Assembly: GCA_947631815.1 (NCBI GenBank)
Contig: CANRMT010000019.1
Coordinates: forward strand, 1 to 32,048
From: an uncultured Eisenbergiella sp.
GTDB taxonomy: Bacteria; Bacillota; Clostridia; Lachnospirales; Lachnospiraceae
Length of the DNA stretch: 32,048 nucleotides
Reading direction: 5' to 3'
The notes beneath the pieces were generated by a model that did not search any database, was not told where the DNA came from, and was given only the letters and a program-made list of their open reading frames with translations. Positions 16,066 to 23,503 of this stretch are shown here, piece by piece (the first letter of the stretch is position 1; the number at the start of each line of letters is the position of its first letter). Both the position numbers and the translations under genes were made by a program.

Positions 16066-16148
16066 GCCATCTCGCTCCGCGAGATGGCGCTACTTCTCAA
16101 TTCGCGAAGCGGATTGAGAAGTTTCCCGAACAGCGCGAGGCATCGCGC
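16066..16148 (+). other. Three consecutive hairpins between ssb and rpsR
   Basis: Hairpin 1 (GCCATCTCG 16066-16074 with CGAGATGGC 16080-16088) begins directly after the ssb stop. Hairpin 2 has a 14-bp stem (16092-16105 with 16109-16122, one wobble) closed by the very stable CGC-GAA-GCG tip. Hairpin 3 (GCGCGA 16133-16138 with TCGCGC 16143-16148) has a four-base loop. None has a T run, so they look like RNA-processing, stability or regulatory structures rather than a terminator. Confidence 0.75.
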
Positions 16149-16175
16149 AAAATTCAGACAAGGAGGTAAACCATC

Positions 16176-16439
16176 ATGGCATTCAATAAATCCGAGAGAC
16201 CGGATTCTCCCGCAAAGCGGAGAGGCGGCGTGCGCAGAAGAAAGAAAGTCTGCGTATTCTGCGGCAAGGACAACGTGATCGATTATAAGGACGTGAACAA
16301 GCTGAAGAGATATGTCTCCGAGAGAGGCAAGATCCTTCCCCGGAGGATCACGGGCAACTGCGCGAAGCATCAGAGAGCGCTGACCGTTGCCATCAAGAGA
16401 GCGCGTCATCTGTCTCTCATGCCTTACGTGGCGGAATAA
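16176..16439 (+). CDS. rpsR: Ribosomal protein bS18
   Basis: This 87-residue 30S subunit protein forms a pair with bS6. Family marks are [44 protein letters not shown] and [17 protein letters not shown]. The three cysteines (CVFC and NC) plus the following His resemble the zinc-binding form of S18. A strong AAGGAGG site precedes ATG 16176. The gene is 110 bases from ssb and separated from it by three hairpins, and it ends at a strong terminator. Confidence 0.98.
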   Translation: MAFNKSERPDSPAKRRGGVRRRKKVCVFCGKDNVIDYKDVNKLKRYVSERGKILPRRITGNCAKHQRALTVAIKRARHLSLMPYVAE

Positions 16440-16466
16440 AACGGATCGAACGAAAGCGGAATACGG

Positions 16467-16504
16467 AAAAAGCGGTGCGGCCCCAGGGCAGTACCGCTTT
16501 TTTT
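16467..16504 (+). terminator. Rho-independent terminator of the rpsF operon
   Basis: AAAAAGCGGT (16467-16476) pairs with ACCGCTTTTT (16493-16502), with extra G/C pairing inside the loop, and the T run extends to 16504. It lies 28 bases past the rpsR stop. Confidence 0.9.
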
Positions 16505-16536
16505 CTTGGATAGACCGCATATTTTTCGAATTTGAT

Positions 16537-16565
16537 TTGAACTGCCCGGCATATCGGATTATAAT
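16537..16565 (+). promoter_or_regulatory. Near-consensus promoter before the transposase remnant
   Basis: TTGAAC (16537-16542), a 17-base spacer and a perfect TATAAT (16560-16565) lie 72 bases upstream of the truncated transposase gene. Transcription would begin near 16572 and read into the remnant genes and possibly the DUF5722 gene. Confidence 0.8.
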
Positions 16566-16637
16566 AGAAGCAGCGAAGCGGAATGAGATGGACGAAAAAT
16601 ACGTTGTTTTCAGGATGATCCCGAAGGAGAATAACCG

Positions 16638-17111
16638 ATGATGCAGCAGACATTTTCCGATATTGAGTATTCCAATCGAAAACGGATCACGAAGCGCGAG
16701 AGCTTTCTCGACGCGATGGACCGGCTTCTTCCCTGGGACGAATGGGTGGAGATGATCAGCCCCTTTTATCCCAGGGGCAGACGGGGGCGCAAGCCCCGGG
16801 GCGCAGAGATCATGCTCCGCATGTATCTGATGCAGGGATGGTTCCACCTTTCCGGCGAGGGCGTCGAAGATGCCGTCTATGACAGCTATTCCATGCGATC
16901 TTTCCTGCATCTGGATTTCCTCCATGAACAGGTGCCGGATGCGACCACGCTGCTGCGGTTCCGCCGCCTGCTGAGATCCCATCGGCTGGATGAGAAAATA
17001 TCAGGGGAGCTGCAGGCCCGGTTATCAGAACAGGGGCTGGTCCTGCATGAGGGCATGATGACGGAAGCGGGGCTGGGAAAGAAGGATCCGAAAAAACACG
17101 GCGCTTCGTGA
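16638..17111 (+). pseudogene. Truncated IS5-like transposase
   Basis: The 157-residue product matches the N-terminal part (DUF772-type) of IS5/IS1182-like transposases: TFSDIEYSNRKRITKRESFLD, GRRGRKPRGAEIMLRMYLMQ, LSGEGVEDAVYDSYSMRSFL and VPDATTLLRFRRLL. In complete relatives the next segment carries a GTIVDATII block with the first catalytic Asp and a DDE domain of about 200 residues. Here the protein reads LVLHEGMMTEAGLGKKDPKKHGAS and stops, so the catalytic core is missing. A 17-codon frame (16588-16641) ends in an ATGA overlap with the start. A hairpin with CGGTCC/GGACCG arms lies just after the stop. I found no clear terminal repeats. The product could not transpose. Confidence 0.85.
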
Positions 17112-17161
17112 GGGCCGGTCCGCGGGACCGTTGCCCCTAGATCACAGAGAGGGAAACGAGA

Positions 17162-17432
17162 ATGAAACCGTTATCTTTTGTCCTTGTGGGAGCAGGCTGG
17201 AGGGCCATGTTCTATGTCCGGATCGCGCAAAGGTATCCGGAGCTGTTCGATCTGAAATACGTGCTCTGCCGTTTGGCGGAAAAGGCGGAGCGGCTGCGGC
17301 GGGAAGGAGGGCTATCCGCTGGCGGAAGGATTGGAGGACGCGTATCTGACGCTGCTGTTCCGGGAAGCGGTGAGCAGGCCCGGCGAGACCGTGAGGACAG
17401 AAAAAAGACCGTGGAAGACGGGGAAAATGTGA
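17162..17432 (+). pseudogene. Gfo/Idh/MocA oxidoreductase remnant with its middle deleted
   Basis: The first 49 codons encode a Gfo/Idh/MocA-type nucleotide-binding beginning: FVLVGAGWRAMFYVRIAQ, then LFDLKYVLCRLAEKAERLRR. Near 17308 the frame changes by one base. In the new frame (from 17310) the DNA encodes a typical C-terminus of the same family: GYPLAEGLEDAYLTLLF, then VSRPGETVRTEKRPW, ending at TGA 17430-17432. An intact enzyme has about 350-400 residues; here only the two ends remain, so roughly 280 codons were lost in one internal deletion that also broke the frame. The upstream frame continues by chance into the next gene, which produces a misleading 640-codon fusion. Confidence 0.8.
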
Positions 17433-17443
17433 GGAAGCACAGG

Positions 17444-19084
17444 ATGCGGAAGGCAAACGGAGCGTTTTTTGGGAGACTTGCCGTCAGGACGGCGGCCATG
17501 CTGATGGGACTGGTCTTTGCCCTGTTCTGCGGCGGCAGAGAGCAGACGGTGCAGGCCGCGGGGCGGACGGTGCGGATTGTTTCCTGCAGGATAGAAGGGG
17601 CGGAGGTGGTCTGCGGGATCGAAGCGGATCCCGTTCCGTCCAGTGACGATAAAACGTTTTACCTTTATGCAGATGAGGTTTATGAAGACGGGCCTGCCGG
17701 AGAGGTGGTCGGAAAGGCAGCGGCGGGGAAGACCGCGGAGGTGCGCTTTTCCCTGGATTACGATACGGATGGGTCCAACCTGTCCCGGAAATTTCTGGTC
17801 TCCATGAAAAGGAACGGGCGGATGGAGCAGGTCAGCGACGAGCATTATATCACGAATCCGGAGGTGCTGGCGCCTGTGGCGGCCGAGCGCATGGACAGGG
17901 GGATCAAGGGGATCCTGCCGACCCTGGAGGGCGTCGTGTCGGGAGAGCTGGAGGAGCTCGGCATCCAGCAGGTCATCTATAATCTGTATCTGGACGATAT
18001 CTGTTCGGACGGGTCGGTGCCGGACGCGATCCCTTTTGCGTATAACGGCCGGACCTGGTATTTTGACCGGGATAAGATCGAGTATTATGACGCGATGATC
18101 CGCACCTATAATGCCATGGATGTTCAGGTTACCATGGTGCTGCTGAACCGGGGCGAGGGCGAATATTCCAGGGATCTGGTGCATCCCAGAGCCTTTGGGG
18201 CCGCATGCCCGGGGTATGCGCTGAACGTGGCGCAGCCGGAGGGAACGGAGCATCTAAAGGCGATCGGCGCATTCCTCGGACGGCGCTACTGCGATGAAGA
18301 GGAGCACGGACAGATCGATAACTGGATCCTGGGAAATGAGGTCAACGCGCGGACGGAATGGTGGTACACGGATTCCAGCTCGCTGGATTTCAACAGCAAT
18401 ATTTACGTGAAAGCGTTCCGCATCATCTATAATGAGATGAAGGCGTCCAACGCCAGCCTGCGGATCTACAATTCCATCGATCAGGAATGGAACCGCAAGT
18501 CCAACCCGGGGAGCTTTCTCGCCCGGGACTATCTGGACCGCTTTAATTACTGGATCCGGCGGGAAGGGAATATCGACTGGGGGCTTTCCTATCACCCTTA
18601 CAATTCCCCGCTGACGGATCCCTATGCCTGGAACGGGCCTGCGCGCTGGGTCGGGAGCACGCTTTCCACGCCCTATATCACCATGCAGAATCTGGATATC
18701 CTGATCGATTATATGCACCGTCCCGAGTTCCTGAATCCGAATGGGGAGGTTCGGAGCATTTCTCTGGCGGAGGTGGGCTATACGTCCGCTTACGGAGAGG
18801 AAAAGCAGGCTGCTTCGGTGGCTTACGGCTATTTGAAGGCGGCGTCTCTGCCCGACGTGGACGCCTTTATGCTGTTCCGGATGACGGACCATGAACAGGA
18901 AATGCAGAGCAAGCTGAACCTGGGGCTGAAGGATATCAACGGAAACCGCAAGCAGGCCTACGAAATGTACGGGAAGCTGGGGACGCCGGAGGATGCCGCG
19001 GCCAAGGCCATGGCTTCCGAGATCATCGGCATGGATATCGATGAGATGATCGAAAAGAAGATCGTCTGGACGCGGGAAGGGTGA
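17444..19084 (+). CDS. Secreted DUF5722-type protein (glycosidase-like barrel)
   Basis: This 546-residue protein has an export signal: a basic start (MRKANGAFFGRLAVR) and a hydrophobic core (about 16-29), ending near AQAAG-like VQAAG. A beta-rich region follows (about 35-130, VRIVSCRIEGAEVVCGIEADP). A large domain then matches DUF5722, which I recall as a glycosidase-like barrel: GIQQVIYNLYLDDIC, ALNVAQPEGTEHLKAIGAFL, DNWILGNEVNARTEWWY (with a Gly-Asn-Glu typical of an acid/base Glu in such barrels), SYHPYNSPLTDPYAW, and SLAEVGYTS with a possible second Glu. The real start is most likely ATG 17444, with GAGGA upstream; the longer frame runs through an oxidoreductase remnant. The substrate is unknown. 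Confidence 0.82.
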   Translation: MRKANGAFFGRLAVRTAAMLMGLVFALFCGGREQTVQAAGRTVRIVSCRIEGAEVVCGIEADPVPSSDDKTFYLYADEVYEDGPAGEVVGKAAAGKTAEVRFSLDYDTDGSNLSRKFLVSMKRNGRMEQVSDEHYITNPEVLAPVAAERMDRGIKGILPTLEGVVSGELEELGIQQVIYNLYLDDICSDGSVPDAIPFAYNGRTWYFDRDKIEYYDAMIRTYNAMDVQVTMVLLNRGEGEYSRDLVHPRAFGAACPGYALNVAQPEGTEHLKAIGAFLGRRYCDEEEHGQIDNWILGNEVNARTEWWYTDSSSLDFNSNIYVKAFRIIYNEMKASNASLRIYNSIDQEWNRKSNPGSFLARDYLDRFNYWIRREGNIDWGLSYHPYNSPLTDPYAWNGPARWVGSTLSTPYITMQNLDILIDYMHRPEFLNPNGEVRSISLAEVGYTSAYGEEKQAASVAYGYLKAASLPDVDAFMLFRMTDHEQEMQSKLNLGLKDINGNRKQAYEMYGKLGTPEDAAAKAMASEIIGMDIDEMIEKKIVWTREG

Positions 19085-19159
19085 AGAAGCGCGGACAGAG
19101 ATATATACTTTCCTTGAATTTCAAACGATGAATAATCATTGTGCCCAGGAGGTTTACCT

Positions 19160-20224
19160 GTGGGAAAGTCTGATGAAAAACAGAGAAGCGTATATATAGA
19201 TTATGTAAAAGCTTTTGCAATTATTTGTGTTATATTTGGACATTGCATTCAGTATGGTTCGGGTGATCTGTTTTTAAGCAGCGGCGCCTATTTTGATGAT
19301 GTTCTGTTTAAAATAATCTATAGCTTTCATATGCCTCTTTTTATGCTTGTAAGTGGGTATTTGTTTGCCTTTACTGCGGAAAGAAAGAAATGGTATGATA
19401 TTGTCTGGAATAAAATACAGACATTAGTGGTGCCCATTTTCTTATGGTCTATGATCCCATTTTTGGTTTCGGGGGTTGGCCGAGCAGTTAATAGCGGCAG
19501 ACTTTCTATATTTGCCCTATTAAAAGAATATATATCGACGGCATTAGGAATGAATTTGTGGTTTTTATGGGCTGTTTTTTGGTGTTCGATCATTGTTGTG
19601 GCTGTAAAATCCTTTCTTTCAGATTCAATATGGGTTTATTTAGCCGGATTTCTGCTTACGTTCATTGTACCGGATATGATGAATATGCATTTATATAAGT
19701 TTATGTATCCATATTTTATAATAGGATATATTTTCAATAGGGATGGATATTCTGTAAAGCTGAAAAGATATTATGCGAATAAAACATTTATTATCACGTC
19801 AGGCATGATTTTTGCTGTGTTTCTGCTGTTTTATACATATGATTCTTATATATATAATACGGGATATTATATATTTAAAGGGGAGGCCGTAAAGCAAATA
19901 TGTATTGATTTGTATAGATTTTTAATTGGTCTTGCGGGAAGTATATTCTTTTTGATGCTGATTTATAAGCTATGTCACAGAGATTCTATCATGGGCAGAA
20001 GTAGAATATTGAAATTTATAGGATCAGATACCCTGGGGATTTATATCATATCCAATCTTATTTTCAGTTATGCTCTTAATAAAGTGACATATGGATTGAG
20101 GGGGGTAATGTATATTGTTACCGCAGCCGAAACCGTTGTTATTCTTTCTGTTTCATTACTATGCACACGGGTGATCAAGAAAAATAGGATTTTGAATCAA
20201 TTTCTGCTCGGCGGAAGATTATAA
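19160..20224 (+). CDS. Membrane acyltransferase (acyltransferase 3 family)
   Basis: This 354-residue protein is an integral-membrane O-acyltransferase of the type that adds acetyl or other acyl groups to surface sugars. The start VYIDYVKAFAIICVIFGHC (His in FGHC is the conserved residue) and SFHMPLFMLVSGYLF are strong marks. About ten membrane helices follow, ending in a basic tail. The start is GTG 19160, preceded by AGGAGG. Codon use is AT-rich (many ATA, TTA and AAA codons), in sharp contrast to the GC-rich genes before it, indicating recent transfer. The target sugar is unknown. No clear promoter is visible in the 75-base gap before it. Confidence 0.9.
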   Translation: MGKSDEKQRSVYIDYVKAFAIICVIFGHCIQYGSGDLFLSSGAYFDDVLFKIIYSFHMPLFMLVSGYLFAFTAERKKWYDIVWNKIQTLVVPIFLWSMIPFLVSGVGRAVNSGRLSIFALLKEYISTALGMNLWFLWAVFWCSIIVVAVKSFLSDSIWVYLAGFLLTFIVPDMMNMHLYKFMYPYFIIGYIFNRDGYSVKLKRYYANKTFIITSGMIFAVFLLFYTYDSYIYNTGYYIFKGEAVKQICIDLYRFLIGLAGSIFFLMLIYKLCHRDSIMGRSRILKFIGSDTLGIYIISNLIFSYALNKVTYGLRGVMYIVTAAETVVILSVSLLCTRVIKKNRILNQFLLGGRL

Positions 20225-20331
20225 TGATCGGTGTGATCTTCTGCTGGTGTGCTGTGCGGATAGAGAACGGTGTTTTTGAATGCAGATTGGCGAATATTTT
20301 TACCAATACGGATATATTCAGGAGAACCCGA

Positions 20332-20793
20332 ATGAAATATTTGAATTGCAGTGTGGTATTTGATCCGTCAAAGAATATGCTGTTATTCTGCAAACGGACG
20401 AAGGATCCCTATAAAGGGCTTTATAATTTTGTCGGCGGCAAGGTGGAGCGCGGTGAAGATCATCTGGATGCGGCATATCGGGAACTGCAGGAGGAAAGCG
20501 GGATCGGAACGGAAGATATCTGTCTTTTCAGACTGATGGATCTCGTATATTACGCACAGGGCTTTATCCTGGAAATATATGTAGGAATGCTGCGGGAAGA
20601 CGTAACGTTGGCAGAAGAGATCAATCCGTTGGTGTGGCTGCCGGTTACGGAAAATTTCGCGGATCCGGACAGGTTTGCTGGGGACCAGAATATCGCTCAT
20701 ATTGTGAACATGGCCTTGAAATTTCCTCTGGAGGAAAGCATTCAAAAGAGTATCTTCGGTCCGCCTGTCAATATGCCTGAAAACAGGCAGTGA
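20332..20793 (+). CDS. Nudix hydrolase
   Basis: The 153-residue protein has a complete Nudix box: GKVERGEDHLDAAYRELQEE followed by SGI, matching GX5EX7REUXEEXGU, with the metal-binding glutamates present. Nudix enzymes cut nucleoside diphosphates linked to another group; the MutT-like layout suggests nucleotide clean-up but the substrate cannot be fixed. The frame is open from 20224, but ATG 20332 has an AGGAG site eight bases upstream and starts with the domain (MKYLNCSVVFDP). It stands 102 bases before the Wadjet kleisin gene, without a visible terminator or promoter between, so it may be co-transcribed with Wadjet. Confidence 0.9.
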   Translation: MKYLNCSVVFDPSKNMLLFCKRTKDPYKGLYNFVGGKVERGEDHLDAAYRELQEESGIGTEDICLFRLMDLVYYAQGFILEIYVGMLREDVTLAEEINPLVWLPVTENFADPDRFAGDQNIAHIVNMALKFPLEESIQKSIFGPPVNMPENRQ

Positions 20794-20895
20794 AAATGAA
20801 CCATGAGAGCGGGCAATGAAACAGGGCCGCGAGAACAGGGAATGAAACATGCGGAAGATATGCCCCATCCGCGGAAAGCAGGGAGGAGGGCCGAA

Positions 20896-22365
20896 ATGAA
20901 ACGGTTAGACGCGATCAATGAAACCTCATATCTGTCCGTCCCCAACGCCGGGATCTATCGAAAGATCATGCGTCACTTCTATCGTGAATACGAAAAGATG
21001 CATTTTCAGCTGTACAAGGAAGATGTGTATGCACTGCTGAGAGGGGAAGATGAATTTGCGGGCTATACGATGAACCAGCTGGAGTCAGATCTGGATGCGC
21101 TGGTGAGATGGAAGAACCTGACGCCGATCCAGGATCCGGGGAAGGTGTATACGATACAGGATTATAAGAATAAGCAGTACCGTTATACCATGTCGGAATA
21201 TGCGGTAGAGATCGAGCGGCTCACGGTGCGTTTGGAAAATCTTTTCATGGAATCAGCGAATCTTTCCACGAATTTCTTTGTGCGGCTGGAAAAGAGCGTC
21301 GGCGAAGCCGGGATGATGCAGGATGCCGGCCTGAAAGAAGTAAATGAATGGTGGAATCTGCTGCAGGAGGATTTTAAGCGGCTGAATCAGAACTATCAGG
21401 ACTATCTGAGAGATTTTTATTCCGGCAAAACCGAGCGTCTTATGAAATCCGTAGAGTTTGTTCTTCATAAGGATAAATTTGTCACTTATCTGACGGATTT
21501 TGTGCAGGAGCTGCAGCGCTATTCCAAACGAATGGAACAGATCCTGGTGCGGCAGACGCCCGTCATTGAAGATGTGATCCTGGAAAGAGTGGTGCAAAGC
21601 GAGCTGGATATACCGCACGCCCTGTCAGAGTTTCGCGGCAATCTGGAGCCGAATATCAGAGAAAACGTGATGGGGAAATGGGATTCCCTGAAGAGATGGT
21701 TCATCGATGCTCCGGGAAGGGATTGTGAGAGCCGGAAGGTTTTGCAGATCACGAACGATGTCATCAGAAGCATCATACAGAACGCCGCGTTGATCGTGCA
21801 GCTGCAGAATTGGGGGATCAGCCGCAAAGACGACTATCAGAAATTTCTGCAGATGTTTTTAAAATGCGGGAACTTAGAGGACGCGCACCGTCTGTCCGCC
21901 CATGTGTTCGGCGTTCAAAGGATACAGCATTTTAAGACGAACTGTTCGAGAGAAGAGGATCGGATCAACGGCAGTATTTATGAGGAGCCGCCTGTAGAAT
22001 TTCAGATAAAACCCCATAGCCGGACCTATCGTGAGAGAAAAGACAGGCAGGGGTTTTCAGATAAATCACTGGAAAAGCTGCTGCAGAGGGAAGCATATCT
22101 GCGGAGCATGAAAAAGCAGGAAGAAATGGTAATGCGTTATGTGAAAAATAAGAAGATCACGTTTTCGGAAATAGAAGGACCTGTCCCGGAAATGACAAAA
22201 AACATATTTTTGCAGTGGATCGCCATGGCGAATATGAACTCTCAGAAATCGGGTCAGACGGAATTTGGACAGGAATATCGGCTGCTGCAGGAAGAAGGCA
22301 CATGCGTTTTAAGGTGTGAGGACGGCGATCTGACCATGCCCGCGTATATACTGGAGTTTCAATGA
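20896..22365 (+). CDS. jetA: Wadjet kleisin subunit JetA (DUF2397/TIGR02677 type)
   Basis: This 489-residue protein is the first of four genes that match the conserved DUF2397-DUF2398-TIGR02680-DUF2399 cluster, a Wadjet plasmid-defence system (type III in my recollection). By analogy with the characterised type I, JetA is the kleisin that bridges the SMC heads. The family look is a winged-helix start (ISLVPNAGIYRKIMRHFY-like, at about 13-30), YTMNQLESDLDALVRWKNL, YRYTMSEYAVEIERL, a mostly helical middle and a DGDLTMPAYILEF end. I chose ATG 20896, after GGAGGAGG; an upstream ATG at 20803 lacks a site. Its length fits the family. One base separates its stop from jetB. Confidence 0.82.
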   Translation: MKRLDAINETSYLSVPNAGIYRKIMRHFYREYEKMHFQLYKEDVYALLRGEDEFAGYTMNQLESDLDALVRWKNLTPIQDPGKVYTIQDYKNKQYRYTMSEYAVEIERLTVRLENLFMESANLSTNFFVRLEKSVGEAGMMQDAGLKEVNEWWNLLQEDFKRLNQNYQDYLRDFYSGKTERLMKSVEFVLHKDKFVTYLTDFVQELQRYSKRMEQILVRQTPVIEDVILERVVQSELDIPHALSEFRGNLEPNIRENVMGKWDSLKRWFIDAPGRDCESRKVLQITNDVIRSIIQNAALIVQLQNWGISRKDDYQKFLQMFLKCGNLEDAHRLSAHVFGVQRIQHFKTNCSREEDRINGSIYEEPPVEFQIKPHSRTYRERKDRQGFSDKSLEKLLQREAYLRSMKKQEEMVMRYVKNKKITFSEIEGPVPEMTKNIFLQWIAMANMNSQKSGQTEFGQEYRLLQEEGTCVLRCEDGDLTMPAYILEFQ

Positions 22366-22366
22366 T

Positions 22367-23503
22367 ATGAATGCGGTGAGAACGCTTTTGGAACAGTTCT
22401 GGGTCTGTAAGGATACCGACAAAGAAGACTATTACAGGATAAAAAGAGAGATTCCGGCGTTTCAGAGATTTATAGGGGAACAGCTGGGCTGGAAACTGAT
22501 CCATACGGAGAATCTGCTGAAGCTGGAGAAGATACCGGCGCATGCCGAAGGCTTTATGGGGATCCGGGAATTTTCGGATGTTCTGGACTATTGTATTCTG
22601 TGTGTCGTGCTCATGTATCTGGAGGACAGAGAGGAAGGAGAACAGTTTCTTCTTTCGGAACTGCTTGACTATGTGGAGACAAAATTAAAGGGGGAGGTTT
22701 CCGTCGACTGGACGTCCTTTTCCCAGAGAAAATCGCTGGTACGGGCCCTGCAGTATATGGAAAGAATGCAGATGCTTCGGGTGTATGAAGGGAGCAGCGA
22801 AGCCTTCGGCCTGGAGCAGGGGCAGGAAGTGCTGTATGAAAACACAGGGTATTCCAAGTACTTTGCGGTAAATTTTCCCATGGATATCTCCGGTTTTGAG
22901 ACGTGGGAGGATTTTGAAAAGCAGAGATTTGAAGAGATCCAGGAGGACAGAGGAGCCGCGCGGATCCATCGTGTATACAGACAGCTTGCGGTGTGCCCGG
23001 CCATGTACTGGGACGGAAATGAGGACGCTGACTCCCTGTATCTGAAAAACCAGAGACAGTGGGTCGCAAGATACCTGGAAGAAAATCTGGGCGGGAAGCT
23101 GGACATTTATAAAAACGCGGCGCTTTTTGTGCTGGAAGAGGATGACTGTTACGGAACGGTTCATCCGCGGGACGCCATGCTCCCTGAGATCGTGCTGCTC
23201 GTCTGCGCGCATATCCGTCAGGCTCTGCGAAAGGGAGAGCTGGTGAAACAGGATAACGAAACGATAGCGGTCACGAAGCAGCGGTTCTCGGAATTGATCC
23301 TGGCGTGCAGGAAGAACGGGAGCGCCGGGTGGAGCAAAGAGTACAGGGAAATGGAGAAGGACAAGCTGGTCGATACCGTGAAAAAATATATGGCAGACTG
23401 GATGCTGATCCGGGAAGACGGCGGCAGGGTGATCATTTTGCCGGCAGCGGGAAAACAGGCGGGCTTCTATCCGGAGGATTTTAAGGGGGCAGAGACAGAT
23501 TGA
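22367..23503 (+). CDS. jetB: Wadjet KITE subunit JetB (DUF2398/TIGR02678 type)
   Basis: The 378-residue product sits in the second position and has the family length. In the characterised type I system JetB is the KITE protein, a dimer of winged helices that binds the kleisin; that role is assumed here by position. Visible segments are YYRIKREIPAFQRFIGEQLGW, LDYCILCVVLMYLEDREEGEQFLL, SELLDYVETKL and LVRALQYMERMQMLRVYEG, typical of a mixed helical protein with winged-helix parts. The gene starts one base after the jetA stop and its end overlaps jetC by four bases (TTGA), so the three are translated as a unit. Confidence 0.8.
   Translation: MNAVRTLLEQFWVCKDTDKEDYYRIKREIPAFQRFIGEQLGWKLIHTENLLKLEKIPAHAEGFMGIREFSDVLDYCILCVVLMYLEDREEGEQFLLSELLDYVETKLKGEVSVDWTSFSQRKSLVRALQYMERMQMLRVYEGSSEAFGLEQGQEVLYENTGYSKYFAVNFPMDISGFETWEDFEKQRFEEIQEDRGAARIHRVYRQLAVCPAMYWDGNEDADSLYLKNQRQWVARYLEENLGGKLDIYKNAALFVLEEDDCYGTVHPRDAMLPEIVLLVCAHIRQALRKGELVKQDNETIAVTKQRFSELILACRKNGSAGWSKEYREMEKDKLVDTVKKYMADWMLIREDGGRVIILPAAGKQAGFYPEDFKGAETD

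Noticed and set aside
17162-19084. 640-residue fusion of an oxidoreductase start with the DUF5722 protein
   Set aside because: The join is explained by a deletion in the oxidoreductase gene, whose own C-terminus is found in another frame. The signal peptide and ribosome site place the real start at 17444.
20224-20331. Longer N-terminus for the Nudix hydrolase
   Set aside because: The extra 36 residues have no ribosome site and no family match, whereas ATG 20332 has both a site and the domain start.
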